A DNA stretch of 64,000 nt from Diospyros lotus (Eukaryota > Streptophyta > Magnoliopsida > Ericales > Ebenaceae): the NCBI RefSeq assembly GCF_014633365.1, contig NC_068350.1:7665922-7729921 (forward strand), written 5' to 3'. The first letter of the stretch is position 1, and every line of letters starts with the position of its first letter. Positions 46,301 through 56,289 of this stretch are shown piece by piece. The position numbers were made by a program, and so were the translations under genes. Under the pieces are notes generated by a model that saw only the letters and a program-made list of their open reading frames with translations, ran no database searches and had not been told where the DNA came from.

Positions 46301-49300
46301 CTCATCTTCTCCTCGATTGGCACTACTCCTACCTTATTACGAATAACTTCATTTCTAATTTTATCTTTTCTTGTATGGCCGCACATTTATCTTAATATCC
46401 TTATCTCCGCTACACTCGTCTTTTGCTCATGCTGGTATTTGACTGCCCAACATTCTGAGCCATACAACAAGACTGGTCTTATAGCTGTCCTATAGAATTT
46501 TCTTTTCAATTTTAATGGGATTTTACCATCACATAACACCCCCGATGCATTTCTCCATTTTAGTCAACCTGCCTTAATTTTATGTGCGACATCCTCGTGA
46601 ATTTCTCCATCTTTTTGAATTACTGATCCCAAATATCGAAAATGGTCTTTTCTTTGTAAGATTTGGTCTTCCAATTTTATTATAACATCCTCCACTCTTG
46701 CATTCTTACTAAATTTACATTCCATATATTCTATTTTCTTTCTACTTAATTTAAATCCCTTAGATTCTAAATTGTTTCTCCACAACTCAAGTTTAGTGTT
46801 CACTCTTCCTTTTGTTTCATCCACCAACACCATGTCATCTGCAAATAGCATACACCATGGCACCTCTGTCTGAATATCTTTAGTGAGTTCATCCATTACT
46901 AGAGCAAATAAGTATGGACTTAGTGCAGAACCTTGATGCAGTCCTATTGTAATTTCAAACGGTTCAGTATTCTCTCCGCATGTTCTGACCCTTGTCTCTG
47001 CACCGTGATACATGTCTTAAGGGCTTGTATATAGGCTATTCTGACTCATTTCTTCTCTAAAACCCTCCATAATACTTCTCTAGGGACTCTATCATGTTCA
47101 TTTTCTAGATCTATAAACACCATATGTAGGTCCTTTTTGATGATCCCAATACGTTTCCATTAGGCGCCTCAGTAGGTATATAACTTCCATTGTTGACCTA
47201 CCAGGCATGAAACTAAACTGATTTTTCGAGACCTTTGTTTCTTTTCTGAGCCTCTGCTCTATTACTCTCTCTCAGAGTTTCATGGTATGGCTCATTAACT
47301 TAATTCCTCTGTAATTTTCACAGTTTTGAACATCTCATTTGTTCTTGTATATAGGAACCAAAGTACTCTTCCTCCACTCATCTGGCATCTTTTTTGATTT
47401 AAGGATCGCGTTAAATAATTGCGTTAGCCAGGAGATGCCCTCTTCTCCCATGCATTTCCATGCTTTATTGGTATATTATTCGGTCCCACCGTCTTATGAT
47501 TTTTCATCTTTTTTAATGCTTGCCTTATTTCATTTGAACTTATGCGTTGATAAAATGTATAGCCCACGTTCCTTCGGAGTTACTAAGATGTCCCAACCTA
47601 ACTCTTGTGTCACCACCATCATTGAATAATTTTGTGAAATACTCTTTCCATCTCTCCTTAATCGCTCCCTCATTCACTAATACATTTTGATTTTCATCTT
47701 TTATGCATTTCACTTGATTTAAATCCCGTGTTTTTCTTTCTCTTGCTTTAGCTAATTTATATATATCTCTTTCTCCATCTTTTGTATCAAGTTGTTTATA
47801 TAGATTCTCATATGCTTTTGACCTTGCTTCACTAACAGCTCTTTTTGCTGCATTTTTTGCTTCTTTTTAATTTTTTTGATTTTCTTCATTGTTGCATTGA
47901 TATACAGCCTTATAGCAAGTTTTCTTATTTTTAATTTTCAATTGTACCTCTTCATTCCACCACCAAGACTCCTTCAGGTTAAGGGCTCTACCATTTGTCT
48001 CTCCAAGGACTACATTTGCCGTGCTTCTCAGGGCGTTAGCCATTTCTCTCCACATTTGGTTTGTCTGTCCTTCTCCATTCCATTCCCTTCTACCCCTTAA
48101 TTTTTCTTTGAAAATTAGTTGTTTCTCCCCTTTTAAATCCCACCACCTGATTCTTGGATTTTGTTTTATGTGATTTTTTTCTCTTCCAATTTCTTACTTG
48201 GATGTCAAGTACTAGAAGTCTATGTTGAGTAGTCAAACACTCTCCCGGTATCACCTTACAATCCCTACAACATAACCGATTCTCTTGTCTCATGAGGAAG
48301 TAATCTATTTGGGTACTTGATGTGACATTTTTATATGTGATTAAGTGTTCGTCTTGTTTTTTGAACCTAGTATTGGTTATGATGAGTCCATATGCCATAA
48401 CAAAATCTAGAATAGACTTACCATCATTATTAATTTCCCCGAATCCATACCCTCCATGTACCTCTCTATAGCCGTTTCCGTCTCTACTCACGTGCCCATT
48501 TAAGTCACCTCCTATAATCACTTTCTCTCCTCTTGGTATCATTTGTATGAGTCCCTCTAGGTCCTCCCAGAATTTTGATTTTATCTCATCACCTAACCTC
48601 GCTTGTAGTGCATATGTATTAAAGGTATTCATAGTCATTCTTCCTAGACTAACCTTCACCATAATAATCCTATCCCCTATTCTCTTTACATCCACTACCT
48701 CGTCTACTAAGCTTTTATCCATAATAATCCCCACTCCATTTTTCGCTCGATCATTTCCTGTGTACCACATTTTTTATCCAGTTTTTGATAAAATTTTTGC
48801 TTTTTTCCCTACCCATCTCGTCTCTTGAAGGCACATAATATTAATTTTTCTCCTAATCATCTCATCTACCACTTCCATAGCTTTGCCCGTTAATGTTTCT
48901 ATGTTCCATAATCCAATCCTTAATCTATTATTTTGTTTTTGGCCTTGACTTTGAATTTAATCTTGTTTTTTATTTTGATTTTGGTTTTGATTTTGATTTT
49001 GGACTAGCTTCTTTACCCACATCCGTCCAAACAAATGTGGGGACCCTTGCTCGTTTGTCACTACATTTGGGCGCCGATGCAGCGGCCCTATCTCACTTGA
49101 CACTACACGCGGGTAGTGTAGCGCATCGCTATAAAGGGTTACGCCCACGCCCAAACGATTTTTCATAATTCGTCTAGAGTTCATATTTTGGATCCGACTA
49201 AGCAAGTTAAATTTGTATCTATTTTATTCATCACAAACTTCAAATATCTTGAGTTTTTTGTCTTTCCTAGGATTTGATATCCGAGATTGGAACACTTGAA

Positions 49301-52300
49301 AAGCAGAGATGTGAACTTGAAGCTGCTTTGAGAAAGGTACTTATTACTATTCCTCTGCCACCCAAAATGCACATCAATGCCATTGCAGACTCTCTTCATT
49401 AATGCTTTTCAATTCCATTTTTGTCTGTACTTTTCTTTTCGTGTGTATGGCATGTTTTGTACACCTTGCCTGCCCCATGAATATGTTTTCCCTGTATCAC
49501 ACAAAGTCATGGACACTTAAAGTGTATACGAAATGGCTGCATATAATATGAAAGTCTGACTTATGTGTATGAGTTGTTTGTCTTACATGTGTAGTGCTGG
49601 TCAGCTCTCTTGTTGGATCATCTAGAAATGAACAACAGATTGAAACAAAAAGATTTTCAAAATACATCAAGTACCTTTTAGTTTACTGCTTTTGCTAGAT
49701 GGATGTTTCTGTATGTAGGTGGTAGGTACCATCTTTAATAAGCAATTCCACATGCACTTTTTTTTTTCCACTGTGGCCTAAAGATGAAGTTAAACCAGTC
49801 TCGTTAACTTATTATTGGTTCCCTATGTACCAAGATTGAGACTTTTCATTATTCATTTGCATATTCCAGCTAGAGTGGGAGCATTTAGGGTTGGGATTGG
49901 CATCTTTTTTCTTTCTTTTTTTTTTTTTTTTGAAGGGGGGTGGGGGTGTTAAGTTTGTGCATGATGGATGTATGGTATGATGATAATTGGAACAATTCTA
50001 TCTGAGTGAAAAGTTAATGTAGAAATTTCAACGAGGAGGAGTGGCTTCTTATATCCATCAATGAAAAACAAAATGCCTGCTATAGTGGCTTATAAATACG
50101 AAAGTGCCACTCATGATATTTTCCTGATGACTCTAGGCCACAAGCTCCGTTCATGATATCAGCTGGTGGACATCAATTTTACATCTAATTTACTATACTG
50201 CTAACTTTATTTGAATAACAAATTGAGGGAAATGTCTTGCTTGGCATCTTGAAGGAAATGTAATTAGTTCAAAGAGAAAATGGAAATTTTTAAATGTTCC
50301 AAACCTCTGTTTATTTTGTGATTTTTATGAAGGCACTCTTTTTCACATTTTTTTTTTTTTGACATTCAGCAGTTGGATTAACATACGAAATTTATGAATT
50401 CATAATTCGGTCAAAACATGTGCCAATTATAAAAAACTGTTTTTTGTTTGTAGCACTTTCCTTGTGATATTCCACCCCTTGCTTGTTCTTGGTCCAAAGA
50501 TGATATTCTCAAAGAGCTTCTGTGTTCATTTCATTGCTATAATATTGCTACTAATGCTGTAAGACTTTGTACTTAATGAAGAATAAATTGCTTGGGTAAA
50601 TGCTTCATCAGTTTCTGGGGAATGAGGCTAAGTTTATTGCATTCACATAAATGGCGTGTTTGGTTTTACTTCACAGATTGGGGTTAAATGATGTATTCAG
50701 AGCTTGAAAAACTTGGCCTTGAAAGTATAACAGTCATTTCAGTTCTAGTCATTGATATCTCCATCACGACTACCCATATCACATCTTATGAGACTAAATG
50801 GATTGCATAGGTCAACACCTCATTAGCAGCAGCAAGGGCACGTCTTCAGAATGCCAGAGAAGAAAGAGAACAGTTCGATGAAGCAAGTAATCAGATTCTT
50901 TTTCACTTAAAGACGAAGGTAGCATGGTGATTATACTTGCTATATGTGCTATATTAATCTAAGCCCATTTAGAATCATTTGTTAGCATGCTTTATAGTTT
51001 GAACTGCTATATCAGAGTACATTGTTGGATACTATGCATCACTAATAATGGATGTTCTATTTTCTTTTCACTGTTATTAATGGTAGGAAGATGAACTCTC
51101 AAGATCTATCACTTGTTATAAAGCAGAAGCAGATGTTTGCAGCGCGTTTGTTAATTTTCTTGAAGATACGTGGCTGTTCCAATCTGAATATACAGAGAAA
51201 AAGGAGAAGCTGGTCAAGTATGGAATCCTCTGTACTCTGGCTTTTTAGCTGTCAAGTTATAACCCTTCAATTGTCAGAAGATTTTCACATAAATAGGACA
51301 CCTAGATGATTCCTCTTCATGCAACACCCCCCCCCCCCCCAAAAAAAAAAAGAAAAAGAAAAAAAAAAAGCCCACCAAGAAAAAGAAAGAAAATTTGAGC
51401 TCACTATCTGTATTCAATTATTTTTCTTCTGCTAGTGATCAACTGGGGCGGTACAGAGACAATTTTGTGAAACTGGCTTTTCATCTCTTATCTGATTACA
51501 AGGTATTTATTCAGTTGTAACGATGCACATTGATGAACTTATATCGCCTTGACTTGCCATTTAATTCCCCTTATATTTAATTTCACGTCTCCTTACATCA
51601 TGCTTCCACTCTCTTCAATTGTCAGGATGGGTTGCAGTCTTCCATAATCATTTTCAGGAAACTTGTGGAGAACTTGAATTCAAGTGAAACGTATTTATAA
51701 TATAGTTCATTTGAAATAACGATTTCAAGATATTCTGAATTAATAATCATTTGCCTGTGCCAGGTCAGAGTTAGCAGCTTGTACACGGGATGAAAATTCA
51801 CATCCAGTAAACCCAAGACAAAAATTTGTAGAAGAATATCTTGATTCTGAAGCCAAGGTATGGAGTAGTTTTCCTTCTCCTAACGTGTCTATGCGTAATC
51901 TTCAACCAATAAACCAGGATTTCATTTGATGTTTTCTGAAATTAATCATTTGGTAGAGATGACTGACTGTAATCCTTCTCATATCTTGACCTTCACACAT
52001 AGGTCCTTCACTATGGGATCTGAGTTTCTGAAAACTTTTTTCTTACGGAGATATGCCTTTCTAGATGAGTTTGAAAGGTCACCACAGAAGTTGTCATCTA
52101 CTTAAATGATAAAGGCGACATTTTTTGAATTTCTTGTCTCATTTTCAGTTTATATCCACATTCAATGTAGTTGAGAGCATAAAAGAGAAGCTCTGCTCTC
52201 AAAATGAAGAGGCTTACAGGTGAGAGCTCATACAGCTAGCTGTAATTGTTTCTTTGTTGTTTCAACCTTTTGAAGTTTGGATGCGGTTGTATGCAGGCAT

Positions 52301-53014
52301 GGTAATCAAAGGGTTAAAGAGTTACTAGACGATCTTCAGAATATCAAAGACGAATTTGAATCCATTGGAAGACCCACAATGGAAATCGGAAGTCCAACTC
52401 AACAAGAAGAGTCAGGAATCGAGGAGAGCCCTCAAAGAAGTGTATCTTCAACGCCGGAACTGAACAAAGAAAATGAATTGGAGATCACTGAGAAACCCGT
52501 TTTGGAAACTGAGACTCCTAACCAAGGAGCAGTGACACCATCAGAGAAGAGTTCTGAAAGTAATTATTCCCCTGCTGTCAAACAGGGCCCAGATGTCAAA
52601 CCTGAATCAAATTTGGTAACTAGAACTCCAAGCCAAAGATTAGAGACTCCATTAAAAGAAATTTCCCAGGGAAGTCGGCCTCCTACTCTCAAACAACCTG
52701 CAGATGATGAAGTTGAATCCATTGAGAGACTGAAGTTGGAAACTGCAACCTCAACTCCAACATTAGCCCTGCCGCCAAAAGGAACAAGCCTGGAAAGTTC
52801 ATCTCCTATTCTCAAACAGACAACTGTGAGATCAAAAAGCAAACGGGATGATCCATCAGAACCTTCTGTGGCTAGTAGAGGAAAGGCATCAGATACCAAG
52901 CAGGAATTTAAACTGGAGGAAGAAAGAAAAGAGCACTCTGCTGAAGAGCTTGCTGGGTGGGAATTTGATGAACTTGAGGAGGAACCCAAAAACAATGACA
53001 TGTCAAGAAAATAA
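35162..53014 (+). CDS. Plant coiled-coil protein of unknown function, eighteen coding exons
   Basis: I do not recognise a named family. Exons: 35162-35311, 36196-36417, 37950-38045, 40532-40584, 40759-40855, 40979-41052, 41625-41739, 43011-43121, 43693-43769, 45038-45104, 49271-49336, 50811-50918, 51087-51217, 51436-51502, 51626-51690, 51764-51857, 52149-52219 and 52297-53014. All have GT/AG borders and join in one frame of 793 residues. The start [20 protein letters not shown] is an amphipathic helix candidate. Residues about 50-180 are helical ([39 protein letters not shown]). Residues about 190-560 are rich in coiled coil ([35 protein letters not shown]). Residues 560-793 are Ser/Thr/Pro-rich with three degenerate repeats and end with an acidic [11 protein letters not shown] motif. 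There is no signal peptide or membrane helix. A cytosolic scaffold or membrane-shaping role is only a guess. Its introns carry an unusual load of transposons. Confidence 0.85.
36835..36990 (-). mobile_element. RTE-like LINE 3'-end fragment in intron 2
   Basis: AACTAAGCCTTCTACCAATT, TTTGGGTCAGCTGTATGGCT and CACATTCTGCTCTATCAATG follow the layout of RTE 3' ends (AAGCCTTATCCCA..GGGGTCGGCTAC). It has no coding part. Confidence 0.45.
37017..37566. mobile_element. hAT-type MITE (550 bp) with 8-bp target duplication GCTCCTGT
   Basis: The element starts TAGGGCTGCAAATGAAC and ends GCTCGTTTGCTGCCCTA, imperfect inverted repeats that are widespread in plants. GCTCCTGT stands at 37009-37016 and at 37567-37574. 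The interior consists of many GAGCTTGAGC and AACAAGCT words in both directions, with an AT-rich centre containing a (TA)n run. It lies in intron 2 of the coiled-coil gene. Confidence 0.93.
38208..38446 (+). mobile_element. tRNA-derived SINE in intron 3 of the coiled-coil gene
   Basis: A pol III-type A box (TGGCTCAGCAGTAAAG near 38221) and B box (GATCAAATCC near 38268) lie about 45 bp apart. The element ends in a run of about 16 A. The flanks AAGATTACTCAAAA (38194-38207) and AAGATTATGTAAAA (38447-38460) look like a decayed 14-bp target duplication. The body contains AACCGGGGGGGAAGGCCGCC, a layout known from plant SINEs of the Au type; that assignment is from memory of the pattern. Confidence 0.8.
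38850..39240 (-). mobile_element. RTE LINE 3' end in intron 3 of the coiled-coil gene
   Basis: CTTTAATCCCACTAGGTGGA, CATGCCTAAGAGTTCCTCAC, TTTTCTTTGGTCTTCCTTCT and ATGTTTAAATCATCTTAATC follow the same order as 46060-46400 of the large RTE element (FGHVRR region in complement). It is non-coding and decayed. Confidence 0.7.
42440..42860 (-). mobile_element. RTE LINE 3' end in intron 7 of the coiled-coil gene
   Basis: CCTCTACGTGGGTTGGTTAA, ATTCTAGATTGTCTCTAATG, CCACCAAGTTTTCTTCAGTC, CACGTCCAAACCATCTTAAT and TTCTTGTATGGCCACACATC match the order of 46070-46390. The orientation is the same as the large RTE element. Confidence 0.75.
43358..43393. repeat. (CA)n microsatellite in intron 8
   Basis: About seventeen CA units, preceded by a short C-rich stretch. 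Confidence 0.95.
44080..44170 (-). mobile_element. Short RTE LINE 3'-end fragment in intron 9
   Basis: CACCTTAATCCCACTTGGTG, GGGTTGGCTGTGTGAACTCT and GGACCTCAAATCATCTCTAT match the extreme 3' end of the RTE family in complement. Confidence 0.6.
45200..45650 (-). mobile_element. RTE LINE 3' end in intron 10
   Basis: GGTGTGGGTTACTTGAATTC, CATGTCTCAGGGTTTTCCAG, TTCTTTGGTGTTCCTCTCCC and CACACGTCCAAACCATCTTA repeat the order seen at 46070-46450. It lies only 400 bp from the large RTE element in the same orientation, as a separate insertion. Confidence 0.75.
46072..47013 (-). pseudogene. Reverse transcriptase and C-terminal part of the RTE polyprotein
   Basis: Two open blocks remain. The block 47013-46564 holds the palm motif [10 protein letters not shown], the [10 protein letters not shown] motif and the thumb-proximal YLGS(V)IQKDG. 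The block 46386-46072 holds [12 protein letters not shown] and the basic [11 protein letters not shown] near the C-terminus, as in plant RTE proteins. The blocks are in different frames with a stop-rich gap between, so no intact product is made. Confidence 0.85.
48090..48770 (-). pseudogene. Apurinic-type endonuclease part of the RTE polyprotein
   Basis: This 226-residue open frame covers most of the endonuclease/exonuclease/phosphatase domain. It includes GGDLN (phosphate and metal binding), the [10 protein letters not shown] motif and the [11 protein letters not shown] segment, where the S-D-H triad of active enzymes reads T-Q-H. The frame continues upstream past a stop near 48773 into LQETRW. 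It nicks target DNA in active relatives. Confidence 0.8.
52469..52828 (+). repeat. Three degenerate protein repeats in the last exon of the coiled-coil gene
   Basis: Three units of about 37-43 residues (starting at residues 613, 656 and 693) share the plan LETxTP, then TP or PP, then a Lys/Ser stretch, and end in P-x-x-KQ. Examples are [42 protein letters not shown] and [21 protein letters not shown]. They lie in a disordered, phosphorylation-prone tail. Confidence 0.7.
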
Positions 53015-54898
53015 CTCAAACTTGCCTCTAGTTTTCTGATTCAATAAGCAGAACCCATTGACGCCTTGATAAACTGCCACAGCATTTTATCTCATAATTG
53101 TTTTCTTATAACCATTCAATGTCTGTACCCACACAAATGCTGCTCAGATCTATATGAAGTGTAAGACGTAACTTCGGATCCACTGGAACACAATTTCTTA
53201 TGGGTTGGCTTGTGGTTTCCTGTTGGGCCACCCTACAGGATCTCTCTGTAAATTTTGTTTATATTATGAAAATGTCACTGTACGTTATGTTATCCGATAA
53301 TAATATTTTTTCTGTGCGATTATATGAGTGTTTCTAATACAGAAGGTTTCTTGTTTTATGAAGATTTAGATAGACTTAAATTTGTAAGTAACTTTAATTT
53401 TAATTTTTTTATAAAAAAGTTATTTTCGTAACTTAAATTCACAATCTTCCAAAAAAAAAAAAAAACTCTACTGTTGCATTTAAAATTCATCCTTTTTTTC
53501 CCAATGAAATTATAAAAAATATATGTTTTTTTTTTTTTTTTTCTTGATTACACAATATTATCCAGTTTCAAGAATATCGAGACTCCAGTTACCACAAAAG
53601 GCCAATTGAAGAGAGGGCCACGTCAGGAAAATAAAAAAAATAAGCCAAAAAAAAGAGAAAAGGTTTCCATGTGCCTGGCTGGGTGACAGCCACTTTCATT
53701 AGCCAGTCAGCTGAGCAAACATGTGATGGATCATCTTACATGGATTATAAGAGCAGAGCAATTCTGTCTCATCCAGATGAATCAGATGGCCTGCCTCCAT
53801 GATAAGATCAAGTCCATCGCCACATGGAATAACATAAAATAGTGGTGGGTTATTCCAGATTCCCTGATTTAGCTTAATCCCATGATTTGTTTTATTACAG
53901 AATTTGAAAACAGGCTCCAAATTTGAAATCTAGAGGAGGAGAGAGAGAGAGAGAGAGGATTGTTACTGGGGAGGGATAAAACCAAAACAAAACAAAACAA
54001 AAGCCCTAGGGCTTGGGATGCATCCACTTTCCATTCCTCAATGTCGAGTTGTCTAGGCTGCCATTAAAATATTGTCCCCTATCCTGTGATTATTGCTTAT
54101 TATTATCAATAAACTATTTGGTTTCCAAGATAAACAATCTAAAAAATGCAGCATTTGGTCCACATTTTGACCAGGCCAATTGGCGCCTCTCTCTCTGATA
54201 CATGTTCATATCACAGAGTAGGAAGCAACTAGATCTTGAGAAATGGGCTGGTAACGAATTTGAATTCTGGTGGCAGAATTGTTGTGGGTGTCGCAGGCAA
54301 TTGCCAGAATCAATTTACTATTTGTAGTTTATTTAGTTTCTCAATAATAATAATAATAATAATAAGAGGCCTATTTTTGGACTCAGGTGAATGGCTCAAA
54401 CATTTGGAGAGTTCCAAGTCGATCCTCTACCACACACCATATATTTATCAAAAATAGAAAAATTAGATTTCCAAAACAGTTTTTTTTATAGAAATTGTCA
54501 TTAAAAAATTTTCTTTTTAGAACTAGAAGGAATCAAGAATACATTGATATAAACATAAAAAAAAATATTACCTTTGCTTATAAAAAAAAGCATCACTTTT
54601 TTATTCTCAAAGATAACTTTTTAAGGAAAAAAAAAAGAGATAACATGCATCATGTATGGTTTAAGAATACTTTTTATGTAATAGAAATTATATTGAATAT
54701 CTTTAATATTAAAAAGTGATATTAAATTATTAAGAAGGGATATTAAATTACCCCATCTTATTAGGTTTAGGCTGGAGTGTCCCTAAAATTTGTTTAATGG
54801 AGAGGAAGTAATGTAATTTTCAAAACATAGAGGACATATTTAAGAATTTAGCGAAATCTCAAGAGCGAAGAGTAATTTATTAAAAGATTAGAATTGGT
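53015..54898. other. 3' flank of the coiled-coil gene and intergenic region
   Basis: The 3' UTR probably runs to about 53310 (ATAATAATATTT). The rest is AT-rich with several long A or T runs, a (GA)n run at 53938-53957 and an (ATA)n run near 54340-54365. I see no gene. Confidence 0.5.
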
Positions 54899-54940
54899 TA
54901 AGGGTTTAGGGTTTAGATTTTAAAGTTTAGGGTTTAAGGT
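54899..54940. promoter_or_regulatory. Cluster of telomere-like (telo-box) words upstream of MAKR
   Basis: AAGGGTTTAGGGTTTAGATT followed by TTAAAGTTTAGGGTTTAAGG contains the plant telomere word TTTAGGG three to four times, about 370-400 bp before the start codon. Telo-boxes are known plant promoter elements, and short interstitial telomere tracts look the same; the role here is inferred. Confidence 0.5.
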
Positions 54941-55300
54941 AAACTAATTCAAAGATATGTGATTAAAATGGGGAAAATGGCAAAGCTGCAGAGAAAGAAT
55001 TGAGTGGTTGCAAAGGTAGAGAAGAGGAGAGAATATCCATTTACCATTATTATTATTATTTTTTTTTTTTGCTCTCTCGGTGTATTTTGGTATTTGGAAG
55101 TACTCAAAAGATATTAATAAAAAGAAGGGGAAAGAAAAATCTGACACTTCCTTTGCATCCCCTTTATGCTTTTCTTACTTGGCACCATCTCTGCTTTAAA
55201 GGATGCCCTGCCCTTCCTCTCCCTCCACCAAGCTCAGCTTCCCATAACCCATTCACAGTAATAGACACAGGGAGAGAGAGAGAGTACAGAAGGAGGTCAG

Positions 55301-55363
55301 ATGAAATGGCTGCTGCTGCTGGCCTTCCACAATCCAACCAAGCAGACGAAGAAGATTATATAG
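55301..55363 (+). CDS. Small overlapping upstream ORF at the MAKR start
   Basis: An ATG five bases before the main start opens a 20-codon frame (MKWLLLLAFHNPTKQTKKII) that stops at 55361-55363, inside the main coding region. Its context is weak (C at -3, A at +4), while the main ATG has A at -3 and G at +4. Leaky scanning would let ribosomes reach the main start. The peptide itself is probably not functional. Confidence 0.35.
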   Translation: MKWLLLLAFHNPTKQTKKII

Positions 55364-56289
55364 ACATGGAAGTAAGCTCTTCTTCTTCCTCCAATGTCTT
55401 CCTGTACTCTCCCCCTCAGAGCAGAGAATTTGAGTTCCAGATGTCTTGTTCTTCCAATGGGAGAGAATCCACAACTTCTCCAGCTGATGAGCTCTTCTAC
55501 AAAGGCAAGCTCCTCCCTCTTCACCTCCCTCCTCGCCTGCAAATGGTCCAAAAGCTCCTCCAAAACCCTCCAAAAGAGTCCTTTGGAGATGAAAGCTACA
55601 CTATTTCCTTCATCACCAACTCTGCAACACCTTCCACAAATACCAGCACCCCATTGGAATCCTGCACCATTTCACCAACAGAGTCTTGCAGGGTGAGCAG
55701 TGAGCTCAACCCAGATGAATATTTCTTTGAATGGTCAGCTGAATTGAGTGCCTTCATTGCTGACAATAACCCCAAGAAATCCTGGTCCAAGAAGCTCAAG
55801 CTGGTGAAGCAATCTTTGCTTTATCAGAAGCTCAAGGCTTCAAGGGCCTATCTCAAGTCTCTCTTTAGCAAGTCTGCTTGTTCAGATGAGTCCTCAACCA
55901 AGGCAGCCTCCTCTGAAGAGGCTGGCAATGATTCAAAAGTTAAGGACTCGTTCAACAAGTACGTGCGAGTGGCAAAGAGAGCCCCATTTGGGCAAATTGG
56001 GAGAGGAACTTACCCAACATTGGCCGCTATCATGAAGAGCATTGACAGTGAAGCGGCTGGGGATTGTGTTAGCAGCAGCCACAGGAAGTCATTTTCAGGG
56101 GCAATCAAACGGCATTCTGCAACAAAGTCTTTGTCTTCGTCCTCTTCCAGCGCTTCTTCTTTGTCGTCCTCGTTTTCGACCAACTCGAGCGGGTTCTATG
56201 ACTTGCAGTTGCTCAAGAGGAGCAGCAGTGCCATTTCAGAGATCGAGAGCTCCATTGAGGGTGCAATTGCTCACTGTAAACAGTCTTAG
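55306..56289 (+). CDS. MAKR4: Membrane-associated kinase regulator (MAKR4-like, BKI1-related)
   Basis: This intronless gene encodes 327 residues. The N-terminus has DEEDYIDMEVSSSSSS, then REFEFQM and TTSPADELFYKGKLLPLHLP followed by PRLQMVQKLL, blocks shared by MAKR2-MAKR6 proteins. The middle has a lysine-rich stretch (KKSWSKKLKLVKQSLLYQKL, then KASRAYLKSLF) that fits binding to anionic lipids of the plasma membrane. The C-terminus has FYDLQLLKRSSSAISEIESS and ends GAIAHCKQS, the motif that in BKI1 binds the BRI1 kinase. The family regulates receptor kinases of the LRR class; MAKR4 acts in lateral root positioning downstream of auxin in Arabidopsis. The start at 55306 was chosen because the conserved block follows directly; the open frame extends upstream to 55000 without conserved sequence. 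The family call is firm, the number 4 less so. Confidence 0.9.
   Translation: MAAAAGLPQSNQADEEDYIDMEVSSSSSSNVFLYSPPQSREFEFQMSCSSNGRESTTSPADELFYKGKLLPLHLPPRLQMVQKLLQNPPKESFGDESYTISFITNSATPSTNTSTPLESCTISPTESCRVSSELNPDEYFFEWSAELSAFIADNNPKKSWSKKLKLVKQSLLYQKLKASRAYLKSLFSKSACSDESSTKAASSEEAGNDSKVKDSFNKYVRVAKRAPFGQIGRGTYPTLAAIMKSIDSEAAGDCVSSSHRKSFSGAIKRHSATKSLSSSSSSASSLSSSFSTNSSGFYDLQLLKRSSSAISEIESSIEGAIAHCKQS

Larger units (their letters stand above)
46035..49190 (-). mobile_element. Near full-length RTE-type LINE in intron 10
   Basis: Reading right to left on the minus strand: near 48935-48840 [20 protein letters not shown] and [11 protein letters not shown] start the endonuclease. 48770-48090 carries its middle and end ([56 protein letters not shown]). 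47013-46564 carries the reverse transcriptase ([48 protein letters not shown]). 46386-46072 carries the C-terminal [14 protein letters not shown] and [11 protein letters not shown]. This domain order is typical of plant RTE elements. Frameshifts and stops between 48090 and 47013 make it inactive, though the FADD site and the endonuclease residues visible are conserved. The right border is approximate and lies within about 80-120 bp of exon 11. Confidence 0.88.

Noticed and set aside
52564..53019. Minus-strand frame of 151 codons
   Set aside because: It is antisense to the last exon of the coiled-coil gene; its Ser richness mirrors the Glu/Arg/Thr codons of the real frame.
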